Notes under the pieces: model-generated
Seen by the model: the letters and a program-made list of their open reading frames with translations, nothing else
Database searches by the model: none
What the model was told of the DNA's origin: nothing
Assembly: GCA_024636425.1 (NCBI GenBank)
Contig: JAGXHB010000240.1
Coordinates: forward strand, 1 to 11,237
DNA: 11,237 nt
From: Roseobacter sp.
GTDB taxonomy: Bacteria; Pseudomonadota; Alphaproteobacteria; Rhodobacterales; Rhodobacteraceae
Direction of reading: 5' to 3'
Program-made: the position numbers and the translations under genes
Part shown: positions 1 to 6,313 of the stretch, one piece after another
Layout of the letters: each line of letters starts with the position of its first letter
Numbering within the stretch: the first letter of the stretch is position 1

Positions 1-46
1 GCAGCAGATCGCAAAAATCGCGTGGCGCGCCAGCGCCTCCTATCTT

Positions 47-50
47 GGAA
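47..50 (+). promoter_or_regulatory. Weak ribosome binding site for the PqiA-like gene
   Basis: GGAA lies 6 bases before the ATG at 57. The alternative in-frame TTG at 45 has no purine-rich tract before it, so this site favours the ATG. The match to a Shine-Dalgarno sequence is short. Confidence 0.4.
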
Positions 51-56
51 AACCTC

Positions 57-488
57 ATGCTGCGTGCGCTGAATCTGTCCTTGCTGGTCCTCTACCCCAT
101 CGCCTGGACAGCACCGCTGTTGCGCGCAGGTGTGCTGCCGCTTTTCGGGCTGACAGAAATCTCCGTGCTCAGCGGTGTGCGCTCCTTGTGGGCCAGCGAT
201 ATCTTCCTTGCGCTTGTGGTCACCGTGTTTGCGCTATTTGCGCCCTATGTCAAAACCATCGGGCTGGCGTTGGTCCAATTTGAACGTCTCAGCCCGCGCG
301 CCCTGCCGGCCCTCGGCATCATCGGGAAGCTGGCGATGGCAGATGTGTTTCTGATCGCGCTTTACATCACGGTCGCCAAGGGCATTGGCATCGGCCGCAT
401 CGAGGTTGCCTGGGGTCTCTATCTCTTCACGGGCTGCATCCTTATGTCCCTCTGGATCCACTGGAGAACGCAACAAAGCCAAGGATAG
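57..488 (+). CDS. PqiA-like inner-membrane protein (single-domain paraquat-inducible protein A family)
   Basis: This 143-residue protein is almost entirely hydrophobic, with about four membrane segments (roughly residues 6-24, 44-64, 85-107 and 117-134). It resembles one half of E. coli PqiA: the family signature is visible as the P-Y-V-K-T-I-G-L stretch near residues 63-70 and the G-K-L-A-M-A-D-V-F block at 90-98. PqiA proteins are inner-membrane partners of PqiB-type MCE lipid-transport proteins, but no MCE gene lies in the window, so the role here is unknown. The full PqiA is a duplicated, longer protein with zinc-ribbon cysteines; this copy has one unit and no CxxC pair. ATG at 57 is chosen over an in-frame TTG at 45 because of a GGAA 6 bases upstream. 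The frame has no stop before the window edge, so a longer start cannot be excluded. No clear terminator follows. Confidence 0.75.
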   Translation: MLRALNLSLLVLYPIAWTAPLLRAGVLPLFGLTEISVLSGVRSLWASDIFLALVVTVFALFAPYVKTIGLALVQFERLSPRALPALGIIGKLAMADVFLIALYITVAKGIGIGRIEVAWGLYLFTGCILMSLWIHWRTQQSQG

Positions 489-533
489 CCTTCCAATTTG
501 CAGGTTTTGGAAACAATTGCGCCGTGACCTGGG

Positions 534-562
534 GCAAATACGCAACATAAGTATTGATTTGC
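534..562. repeat. Interrupted inverted repeat in the 489-637 gap
   Basis: AATAC (537-541) and GTATT (551-555) form a perfect 5-base dyad around 9 bases. GCA (534-536) and TGC (560-562) extend it across a 4-base bulge. A second reading pairs GCAAAT (534-539) with ATTTGC (557-562). It lies in the gap between the PqiA-like gene and the coiled-coil gene, where a promoter is expected, so it may be an operator. The loop holds CATAAG, a weak -10-like hexamer, but no good -35 sits at the right distance. Confidence 0.35.
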
Positions 563-597
563 GAGAGATCTGAACTTCTCCTTCGTGTGACGCGTTA

Positions 598-617
598 ATC
601 GGCATAAACTTGCCGAT
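598..617. repeat. Perfect 7-base inverted repeat, possible operator or leader hairpin
   Basis: ATCGGCA (598-604) and TGCCGAT (611-617) are exact reverse complements separated by TAAACT. The repeat ends 9 bases before the GGGGGTGG ribosome binding tract (626-633) of the next gene. No T-run follows, so it is not a terminator. It could be a protein-binding dyad or an RNA hairpin that affects translation start; the sequence alone does not decide. Confidence 0.45.
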
Positions 618-637
618 ATGGCCATGGGGGTGGTTTG

Positions 638-1414
638 ATGTCTCATTTGCGCGCACTTGTTTCACTTGTTCAGTTTCTTCTTCAGCGGCTGGCGCTGATT
701 GTTTTTGTCGGTGCAGCACTGGCGCTGTCTTGGGCCACCGTCATGGCCATCTTCGGCGCGATGCCCTGGATCGAAATCCCCCTCAGTTACGACGGAAATG
801 TGATCGAAAATGCAGGAGTTTACGCGCAAACCGGTTTGACGGTTCTGGCCATCGGGATCTGCTTTTTCCTGCCGTCGAACTGGCGGATCATGCGGCTTGA
901 AAATTCGCACCGCAGCTTTGCGATCAATATGGACGATGTCGCGCGCGCCTATGCGGCTGTGCATGCCGCCGACCGGGCCGATACGTTCCGCATGTCATCA
1001 GAGTTTGATTCGGTCCGTGAACGCCTTGCCTATCTGCGTGATCACCCCGATCTGAGCACGCTGGAGCCCTCGCTCCTCGAAATTGCCGCCCAGATGAGCC
1101 ATATTTCGCGTGAACTTGCGACCGTCTATGCCGATGACAAGATTGAACGCGCGCGCAACTTCCTCAAGCAGCGCCAGCAGGAGATCGAGCAATTCAACGA
1201 GCGTCTGGTGCAGGCCAAGAATATTTCGACCCAGATGAAGCACTGGCTTCACGAGGTCGAGCTTGAAGAAAGCGTCGCCGCCGCACAGCTTGACCGCCTG
1301 CGCGACGAGATGCGCGAAATCATGCCGGAGCTTGGTCTGGAACGCACGGTATCGGGCAGCCCGATGAACACCGATCCGCGTATCATCGAAATTCCGGCCA
1401 AAGCCGCGGAATAG
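638..1414 (+). CDS. Membrane-anchored coiled-coil protein of unknown function upstream of radA
   Basis: This 258-residue protein has two hydrophobic segments (about residues 16-38 and 61-79) joined by a roughly 20-residue loop. A long charged helical region follows from about 122 to 233, rich in Glu, Arg, Gln and Leu with heptad-like spacing, and suggests a cytoplasmic coiled coil. The last 25 residues look disordered. I recognise it as a roseobacter-conserved protein that I recall being labelled 'DNA repair protein' in some genomes; nothing in the sequence supports that label, which probably comes from its position before radA. The ATG at 638 follows GGGGGTGG at 626-633; an in-frame TTG at 635 is less likely. 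The stop lies 58 bases before radA, so the two may share a transcript. Function is not assignable; a scaffold or envelope role is a guess. Confidence 0.7.
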   Translation: MSHLRALVSLVQFLLQRLALIVFVGAALALSWATVMAIFGAMPWIEIPLSYDGNVIENAGVYAQTGLTVLAIGICFFLPSNWRIMRLENSHRSFAINMDDVARAYAAVHAADRADTFRMSSEFDSVRERLAYLRDHPDLSTLEPSLLEIAAQMSHISRELATVYADDKIERARNFLKQRQQEIEQFNERLVQAKNISTQMKHWLHEVELEESVAAAQLDRLRDEMREIMPELGLERTVSGSPMNTDPRIIEIPAKAAE

Positions 1415-1472
1415 CCAGATCGGTTTGTTGCTTTTGCTTTGACCTTGCCCGCGGGGTCGGACAGAAAGGCGC

Positions 1473-2840
1473 ATGGCCAAAACACCCGTCACTTTCTCCT
1501 GCAACGCATGCGGTGCGACCTATAACAAGTGGTCCGGCAGATGCGACGCTTGCGGCGAATGGAACACGATACAACAGGATCAGGGCATTTCCGCAGGCCC
1601 CCCCAGCAAATCCCTCGGCATCAAGCGCGGCAGTGCGATGTTGCTGACAGACCTGACCACGCATGAACCGCCCCCGCCGCGCAGCAAATCCGGCATCGGC
1701 GAGCTTGACCGCGTGTTGGGCGGCGGCCTTGTGGCGGCATCGGCCATTCTGGTGGGCGGTGATCCGGGCATCGGAAAATCGACGCTTCTGTTGCAGGCCG
1801 CGGCGCATTTTGCGCGGCAGGGGCTCAAGACCATTTATGTCAGCGGAGAGGAAGCATCGGCGCAAGTCCGGATGCGCGCGCAGCGCTTGGGGCTGGCGGA
1901 CGCGCCGGTGAAGCTTGCCGCCGAAACCAACCTGCGCGACATCCTCACCACGCTGGAGGCCGAGCGGCCGGACCTTGCCATCATCGATTCCATCCAGACC
2001 ATGTGGGCCGACAATGTCGACAGCGCCCCCGGCTCCGTCAGTCAGGTCCGCGCCTCTGCGCACGAGCTGACCAGTTTTGCCAAGCGCACCGGCGTTTCGG
2101 TCATTCTGGTGGGGCATGTCACAAAGGACGGCCAGATCGCAGGCCCCCGTGTGGTCGAACACATGGTCGATACAGTTCTGTATTTCGAGGGCGAGCGCGG
2201 CCACCAGTTCCGCATCCTGCGTGCGGTCAAGAACCGCTTTGGCCCCGCCGACGAAATCGGCGTCTTCGAAATGACAGGCGGCGGGCTGGCCGAGGTGACC
2301 AACCCGTCGGCGTTGTTTCTGTCCGAACGCGGGACACCTGCTGCGGGCTCGGTGGTGTTCGCCGGCATCGAAGGCACGCGGCCGGTGTTGTGTGAATTGC
2401 AGGCGCTTGTGGCCCCCTCCCCGCACAGTCAGGCGCGGCGCACCGTTGTCGGGTGGGATGGCGGGCGGCTTGCGATGATCCTTGCCGTGCTCGAAGCGCG
2501 GTGCGGCATCCCTTTTGCGGGGCTTGATGTCTATCTGAACGTTGCGGGGGGCATGAAGATCTCCGAACCTGCCGCCGATCTGGCGGTTGCAGCCGCTTTG
2601 CTCTCCGCCCGCGAAGATGTGGCATTGCCCGCTGAAACCGTCGTTTTTGGCGAAATAAGCCTGTCAGGTGCGCTGCGACCCGCCACACAGACCGAAAACA
2701 GGTTGAAAGAAGCGCAAAAACTTGGTTTTACCAGCGCGATTGCGCCGGCAGGCGGAAAGCCGGTCGGCAAAAACGGAATCACGCTTAATACCATGAGCGA
2801 TCTGACCGGATTTGTAGGCGAAATATTCGGGGCCGGCTGA
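1473..2840 (+). CDS. radA: DNA repair protein RadA (branch migration ATPase)
   Basis: RadA (Sms) is a RecA-like hexameric ATPase that drives branch migration of recombination intermediates with RecA. The 455 residues match the usual family length and domain order. An N-terminal C4 zinc finger uses C10, C13, C24 and C27. The RecA-like ATPase core has Walker A G-D-P-G-I-G-K-S-T (96-104) and Walker B L-A-I-I-D-S (168-173). The RadA-specific K-N-R-F-G motif is at 253-257. A Lon-protease-like C-terminal domain spans about 300-455, including the G-E-I-S-L-S-G-A-L-R stretch at 393-402. ATG at 1473 has AAAGG 4-8 bases upstream and begins directly at the conserved zinc-finger region. The gene is complete with no missing motif. 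cvpA begins 28 bases after the stop, suggesting co-transcription. Confidence 0.97.
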   Translation: MAKTPVTFSCNACGATYNKWSGRCDACGEWNTIQQDQGISAGPPSKSLGIKRGSAMLLTDLTTHEPPPPRSKSGIGELDRVLGGGLVAASAILVGGDPGIGKSTLLLQAAAHFARQGLKTIYVSGEEASAQVRMRAQRLGLADAPVKLAAETNLRDILTTLEAERPDLAIIDSIQTMWADNVDSAPGSVSQVRASAHELTSFAKRTGVSVILVGHVTKDGQIAGPRVVEHMVDTVLYFEGERGHQFRILRAVKNRFGPADEIGVFEMTGGGLAEVTNPSALFLSERGTPAAGSVVFAGIEGTRPVLCELQALVAPSPHSQARRTVVGWDGGRLAMILAVLEARCGIPFAGLDVYLNVAGGMKISEPAADLAVAAALLSAREDVALPAETVVFGEISLSGALRPATQTENRLKEAQKLGFTSAIAPAGGKPVGKNGITLNTMSDLTGFVGEIFGAG

Positions 2841-2868
2841 CGGCTCCCCCAAGGAAGGCAAGACGATC

Positions 2869-3423
2869 ATGGAAGGCTTTACCATCATTGACGGCGTCGT
2901 TGCGCTTGTCATCGTCCTTTCCGCCCTTTTGGCCTATGGTCGCGGGCTTGTGCGCGAATTGATGGCCATCGTCGGCTGGATCGCAGCGGCCGTGCTGGCG
3001 TTCCTGTTCGCCCCGCAGGTCGAACCGCTGGTCTCGGAAATCCCGTTCATCGGCGAGTTTCTGGCAGACAGTTGCGAACTTTCCATCATCGGGGCCTTTG
3101 CAATCGTGTTTGCGATCGCCCTTATCATCGTGTCGATCTTCACACCGCTTTTCTCGTCGCTGGTGCAGCGGTCGGTTCTGGGCGGTCTGGATCAGGGTCT
3201 TGGGTTTCTGTTCGGCGTCGCCCGTGGCATCCTGCTCGTTGCGATCGCCTTTTTCGTTTACGATACCGTGATCACCGGCCAGACGCTGACCATGGTGGAC
3301 GACAGCCGGTCGGCGCAGGTTTTCAGCCGCTTTACCGGTCAGATCGAAGAACAAAACCCCGAAGCGGCGCTTGGCTGGATCACCACACGCTATGAAGCGC
3401 TTGTCGGCAACTGCGCCATCTGA
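2869..3423 (+). CDS. cvpA: CvpA family membrane protein
   Basis: This 184-residue protein has about four transmembrane helices (roughly 5-22, 31-50, 70-95 and 109-131) and a soluble C-terminal tail. The family pattern is visible: a D-G-V-V-A-L start to helix 1, the G-R-G-L-V-R-E loop at 24-30, and the L-G-G-L-D-Q-G-L-G-F-L-F-G block at 104-116. CvpA was named in E. coli for its requirement in colicin V production; it has been linked to envelope and bile tolerance, and its biochemical activity is unsettled. AAGGAAGG at 2851-2858 lies 10 bases before the ATG. It sits between radA and purF, and cvpA-purF adjacency is widely conserved in proteobacteria. A 125-base gap with promoter-like sequence separates it from purF, so the two may be only partly co-expressed here. 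Confidence 0.9.
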   Translation: MEGFTIIDGVVALVIVLSALLAYGRGLVRELMAIVGWIAAAVLAFLFAPQVEPLVSEIPFIGEFLADSCELSIIGAFAIVFAIALIIVSIFTPLFSSLVQRSVLGGLDQGLGFLFGVARGILLVAIAFFVYDTVITGQTLTMVDDSRSAQVFSRFTGQIEEQNPEAALGWITTRYEALVGNCAI

Positions 3424-3484
3424 TGACCCAAGGTGCAACCGTGCGCCAAGGTCAGCCGCAATCGTGTCTAAATGTGACAGCGGG

Positions 3485-3513
3485 GTGACATCCCACCTAG
3501 GAGCGCCTACATA
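3485..3513 (+). promoter_or_regulatory. Candidate purF promoter
   Basis: GTGACA (3485-3490, five of six matches to the -35 consensus) is followed after 17 bases by TACATA (3508-3513, three of six matches to the -10). A second GTGACA lies 11 bases upstream at 3474-3479, one helical turn away, and could instead be half of a repeated regulator site. The -10 overlaps a small hairpin, CGCCT-ACAT-AGGCG (3504-3517). Transcription would start near 3520, giving a leader of about 30 bases. The -10 match is poor, so confidence is low. Confidence 0.3.
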
Positions 3514-3536
3514 GGCGTCGTCCCCTTACCGGATTC

Positions 3537-3540
3537 GGAG
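3537..3540 (+). promoter_or_regulatory. Ribosome binding site that decides the purF start
   Basis: GGAG ends 8 bases before the TTG at 3549 but 20 bases before the first in-frame ATG at 3561. It therefore supports TTG as the start codon of purF. Confidence 0.55.
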
Positions 3541-3548
3541 TTGCCCCG

Positions 3549-5045
3549 TTGTCCAAGATTATGCCCCCCGCACATCCCTTTGATTCATCCTACCTGCGAG
3601 ACGCCGATGACGGCGATAAACTGAAAGAAGAATGTGGCGTGTTCGGCGTCGTCGGTGTTGCCGATGCGTCGAATTTTGTGGCCCTCGGCCTTCACGCGCT
3701 CCAACACCGCGGTCAGGAGGCAGGCGGGATCGTAAGCTATGATCCGGTCGACGGTTTTCAGTCTGCCCGCCGCTTTGGCTACGTCCGCGACAACTTCACC
3801 TCGCAAAAGATCATGGAAACCTTGCCCGGCGAAATTGCCATCGGGCACGTGCGCTATTCCACGTCCGGCAGCAAGGGCCAGACGGCGATCCGCGACGTCC
3901 AGCCTTTCTTTGGCGAATTCGCCATGGGCGGTGCCGCGATCGCGCATAATGGCAACATCACCAATGCCAACGCGCTCCGCCGCGAGCTGATCGAGCGCGG
4001 ATCGATCTTCCAGTCGTCCTCCGACAGCGAATGTATCATCCATCTGATGGCCCGGTCGTTGCAGCGCAACATTCCCGAACGCATGGAAGATGCCCTGCGT
4101 CGGGTAGAAGGTGCGTTTTCCATCGTCGCGATGACGCGCACCAAGCTGATCGGTGTCCGTGATCCTTTGGGCGTGCGACCTTTGGTTCTGGGCCGCGTCG
4201 GCGACGGCTGGGCGCTCAGCTCCGAAACCTGCGCGCTCGACATCATCGGTGCCGAGTTCGTGCGCGAGATCGAACCGGGCGAGATGGTTGTGATCACTGC
4301 AAACGGCGTCGAAAGCCACTTCCCCTTCCGCCGCGTCGCCTCGCGCTTTTGCATCTTCGAACATGTCTATTTCAGCCGCCCTGACAGCATCCTCGGCGGT
4401 CGTTCCGTCTATGAAACCCGTGAAGCGATTGGTCGCGAACTGGCCAAGGAAAGCCCCGTCGATGCCGATCTGGTCTGCCCCGTGCCCGACAGCGGCACCC
4501 CTGCCGCAATCGGATACAGCCTCGAATCGGGTATTCCTTACGCAATGGGGATCATCCGCAACCAGTACATGGGCCGGACATTCATCGAACCCACAGAACA
4601 GATCCGCAACATGGGTGTCCGTCTCAAGCTGAACGTGAACCGTGCGCTGATCCGCGGCAAGCGGGTCATTCTGGTGGACGATTCGGTAGTGCGCGGCACC
4701 ACCAGCCGCAAGATCAAGGAAATGATCCTCGATGCCGGTGCCAAGGAAGTGCACTTCCGCATCGCGTCTCCTCCGACCGCGTGGCCATGCTTTTACGGGG
4801 TCGACACACCTCAACGAGAAAAGCTGCTCGCCGCGACGATGTCCGAAGACGAAATGCGCGATCATTTGCAGGTAGATAGCCTCAAGTTCATCTCGATCGA
4901 CGGTCTTTATCGCGCCGTTGGCGAAGCCGAAGGCCGCAATGCGAAATGTCCGCAATATTGCGACGCCTGTTTTACGGGTGACTATCCGGTGACGCCAAGT
5001 GACCAGATCACGCAAGGATTCGAGATGAAGCCCGCCGCTGAATAA
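3549..5045 (+). CDS. purF: Amidophosphoribosyltransferase PurF, [4Fe-4S] type with propeptide
   Basis: PurF makes 5-phosphoribosylamine from PRPP and glutamine, the committed step of purine synthesis in the cytoplasm. The N-terminal Ntn glutaminase nucleophile is Cys29 in K-E-E-C-G-V-F-G, so residues 1-28 must be removed to expose it, as in the B. subtilis class; E. coli PurF lacks a propeptide. Glutaminase motifs include H-A-L-Q-H-R-G-Q-E-A (49-58) and G-H-V-R-Y-S-T (99-105). The phosphoribosyltransferase PRPP loop is V-I-L-V-D-D-S-V-V-R-G-T-T (373-385). Four cysteines at positions expected for the iron-sulfur cluster are present: C268, C414, C471 and C474 (in C-D-A-C-F-T-G). Length 498 is normal for the class. 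The TTG start is preferred because GGAG lies 8 bases upstream; starting at ATG 3561 would shorten the propeptide to 24 residues. A strong terminator follows. Confidence 0.96.
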   Translation: MSKIMPPAHPFDSSYLRDADDGDKLKEECGVFGVVGVADASNFVALGLHALQHRGQEAGGIVSYDPVDGFQSARRFGYVRDNFTSQKIMETLPGEIAIGHVRYSTSGSKGQTAIRDVQPFFGEFAMGGAAIAHNGNITNANALRRELIERGSIFQSSSDSECIIHLMARSLQRNIPERMEDALRRVEGAFSIVAMTRTKLIGVRDPLGVRPLVLGRVGDGWALSSETCALDIIGAEFVREIEPGEMVVITANGVESHFPFRRVASRFCIFEHVYFSRPDSILGGRSVYETREAIGRELAKESPVDADLVCPVPDSGTPAAIGYSLESGIPYAMGIIRNQYMGRTFIEPTEQIRNMGVRLKLNVNRALIRGKRVILVDDSVVRGTTSRKIKEMILDAGAKEVHFRIASPPTAWPCFYGVDTPQREKLLAATMSEDEMRDHLQVDSLKFISIDGLYRAVGEAEGRNAKCPQYCDACFTGDYPVTPSDQITQGFEMKPAAE

Positions 5046-5069
5046 CGGCGACGCTTCTCAATAAGAATT

Positions 5070-5107
5070 AAAAGGCGCAAGCCGGGTGCAACCCGCTTGC
5101 GCCTTTT
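5070..5107 (+). terminator. Rho-independent terminator after purF
   Basis: AAAAGGCGCAAGCCGGGT (5070-5087) pairs with ACCCGCTTGCGCCTTTT (5091-5107) around the loop GCA, with one bulged C. The arms start with A4 and end with T4, so the structure could work in either direction, although only plus-strand genes flank it. It begins 24 bases after the purF stop. Confidence 0.9.
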
Positions 5108-5186
5108 GCGTCCGTCGCGCTGGCAAAGCCTCGCCGATCGCTAAGCCAGTCTTCGCCAGCCCCCACCGCACCCTCTTTCGGGCAGT

Positions 5187-5241
5187 GTTTGCCTTTGCTA
5201 GCTGCAGCGAAGAAAGCAAACAGGCCCGTTTCTTAAAGGGC
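5187..5241 (+). promoter_or_regulatory. Tandem hairpins in the leader of the 88-residue gene
   Basis: The 149 bases between the purF terminator and the next start hold two adjacent potential RNA stems. The first pairs GTTTGC (5187-5192) with GCAAAC (5216-5221) and CTTTGCT (5193-5199) with AGCGAAG (5206-5212), including one G-U pair, a loop AGCTGC and an AAA bulge. The second pairs GCCC (5224-5227) with GGGC (5238-5241) and TTT (5229-5231) with AAA (5235-5237), with one bulged G. It ends 3 bases before the AAGAGG ribosome binding site (5245-5250). I recognise no known riboswitch, and no convincing promoter is visible between 5108 and 5186. Confidence 0.4.
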
Positions 5242-5256
5242 GCAAAGAGGCAGAAA

Positions 5257-5523
5257 ATGGCATCGAACGACGAAGGCACCCCCACCCCCGCCGAGGTTCT
5301 TGATCTTGCGACGCAGAAGGCTTCGCTACCGAAGCTGACGCTGATCGGCACCTTTGGCAGCCTGACGGATCCGGGGGCGCTGGTCCGCGACAGCCGGGGC
5401 CGTATCCGGCGCGTCATGCTGAACGACGAAATCAGTGATGGGATCGTTGCGGCAATTGGCGACGACAGCCTTGTGCTGGCGAAACGCGGGCGGGCGATTA
5501 CCCTGACCCTGCCGCAAAGCTGA
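5257..5523 (+). CDS. Small orphan protein resembling the C-terminal domain of PilP/GspC-type proteins
   Basis: This 88-residue protein has a polar N-terminus (1-25) and then one small beta-rich unit. The unit carries the pattern L-T-L-I-G-T-F-G (27-34), A-L-V-R-D-S-R-G-R-I-R-R-V (41-53), D-G-I-V-A-A-I-G-D-D-S-L (61-72) and A-I-T-L-T-L-P (80-86). That order recalls the soluble domain of PilP and the homology region of GspC, which join inner-membrane and outer-membrane parts of pilus and type II secretion machines. Here there is no signal peptide or membrane helix and no pilus gene nearby, so the role is unknown. ATG at 5257 is chosen because AAGAGG lies 6 bases before it. The frame is open back to 5086, but that extension would start inside the purF terminator. 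It follows a structured leader and precedes the SDR by 67 bases. Confidence 0.65.
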   Translation: MASNDEGTPTPAEVLDLATQKASLPKLTLIGTFGSLTDPGALVRDSRGRIRRVMLNDEISDGIVAAIGDDSLVLAKRGRAITLTLPQS

Positions 5524-5550
5524 ACTGACGCACCCCTAACTTGGCCGGCC

Positions 5551-5585
5551 GCCCTTGACGGGCCCCGTCCTCTGGGGCAAAGCCC
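5551..5585 (+). promoter_or_regulatory. Mutually exclusive small hairpins before the SDR start
   Basis: Three short GC-rich stems overlap just before the ATG at 5591: GCCC-TTGAC-GGGC (5551-5563), GCCCC-GTCCTCT-GGGGC (5562-5578) and GGGC-AAA-GCCC (5575-5585). The middle one competes with both others. The downstream gene has only a weak ribosome binding site (GAAG at 5586-5589), so local folding could matter. Short GC-rich stems are common by chance in DNA of this composition. Confidence 0.25.
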
Positions 5586-5590
5586 GAAGC

Positions 5591-6241
5591 ATGACAAAAA
5601 CAGCTCTCATCACCGGCGCGTCGCGTGGCCTAGGGGCCGCCCTGGCCGAAGCACTTTGTGACACGCATCATATCATCGCCGTGGCCAAGACAACCGGCGC
5701 ACTGGAAGAGCTGGACGACCGGATCCAAGCGCGTGGCGGCAGCGCTACGCTGGCCCCGATGGACATCACCAACGACGCCGCGATGGCAACGCTCTGTCGC
5801 GGCATCTTCGACAGGTGGGGCACGCTTGACCTGTGGCTTCACACGGCGATCCACGCCGCCCCCCTTGCTCCGGCGGACCATATCGACCCCAAGGATATGG
5901 CCAAATCCGTCGCCTGCAATATCACCGCCACATCGACCCTGATCACCTATGTTGCCCCTTTGCTTGGCACAGCGGGTCAGGCGGTTTTCTTTGATGATCC
6001 GGTCGTTGCGGCAAAGTTCTTTGGCAGCTACGGAGCGACCAAGGCGGCCCAGATTGCCCTCGCAAAAAGCTGGCAGGCCGAAACGGCCAGCATCGGGCCG
6101 AAGGTCCATATCATGACGCCCGCGCCCATGCCCACGGCCACACGCGCACGGTTTCATCCGGGCGAAAGCCGCGCTGCCCTGAACACGCCGAAATCTCAGG
6201 CTGACCGGATCATCGCCACACTGGCCCCTTCTCTGGCTTAA
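5591..6241 (+). CDS. Atypical short-chain dehydrogenase/reductase family protein
   Basis: This 216-residue protein has the Rossmann fold of SDR oxidoreductases. The nucleotide-binding motif T-G-A-S-R-G-L-G is at 8-15, the adenine-site Asp at D58, the structural Asn at N110, and the active-site Y-G-A-T-K at 147-151. Two family features are altered: the N-N-A-G strand is replaced by L-H-T-A (82-85), and the position about 12-13 residues before Tyr147, normally the catalytic Ser, reads F-F-D-D-P (133-137). Activity may therefore be weak or unusual, or the protein may only bind nucleotide. The substrate cannot be inferred. ATG at 5591 begins at the usual distance from the Gly motif; the frame extends upstream to a TTG at 5555 without a ribosome binding site. 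It lies 67 bases after the PilP-like gene and 72 bases before surE, so it may belong to either unit. Confidence 0.85.
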   Translation: MTKTALITGASRGLGAALAEALCDTHHIIAVAKTTGALEELDDRIQARGGSATLAPMDITNDAAMATLCRGIFDRWGTLDLWLHTAIHAAPLAPADHIDPKDMAKSVACNITATSTLITYVAPLLGTAGQAVFFDDPVVAAKFFGSYGATKAAQIALAKSWQAETASIGPKVHIMTPAPMPTATRARFHPGESRAALNTPKSQADRIIATLAPSLA

Positions 6242-6264
6242 AAATATCCCCGCCGGAGGCTCCT

Positions 6265-6299
6265 GCCTTGCCGCGCCCACCGCGCTCGCTTATCAAGGC
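6265..6299 (+). repeat. Inverted repeat in the SDR-surE gap
   Basis: GCCTTG (6265-6270) pairs with CAAGGC (6294-6299), enclosing a smaller dyad CGCG-CCCAC-CGCG (6272-6284). The structure ends just before the GAAAGGGGAA ribosome binding site (6301-6310) of surE. No T-run follows, so it is not a standard terminator. It may be a leader hairpin; function is unproven. Confidence 0.25.
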
Positions 6300-6313
6300 G
6301 GAAAGGGGAATTT

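Noticed and set aside
491..512. TTCCAA/TTGGAA hairpin after the PqiA-like gene as a terminator
   Set aside because: The stem has only 6 pairs, most of them A-T, with a 10-base loop and no T-run.
1383..2426. 347-codon minus-strand frame across radA
   Set aside because: It is the antisense shadow of the radA ATPase core, with a low-complexity His/Arg/Gly-rich translation and no domain.
2785..3438. 217-codon minus-strand frame over cvpA
   Set aside because: Antisense to a gene with a good ribosome binding site and clear membrane helices; its translation is low-complexity and charged.
3428..3452. CCAAGGT direct repeat after cvpA
   Set aside because: Only two 7-base copies with no further structure; likely chance.
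3585..5015. Long 476-codon open frame on the minus strand inside purF
   Set aside because: It is fully antisense to a gene with all PurF motifs, and its translation shows no recognisable domain. Long antisense frames are common in GC-rich genes with strong third-position bias.
5086..5256. N-terminal extension of the 88-residue protein
   Set aside because: It would start inside the purF terminator, its translation is unlike the downstream domain, and a good ribosome binding site precedes ATG 5257.
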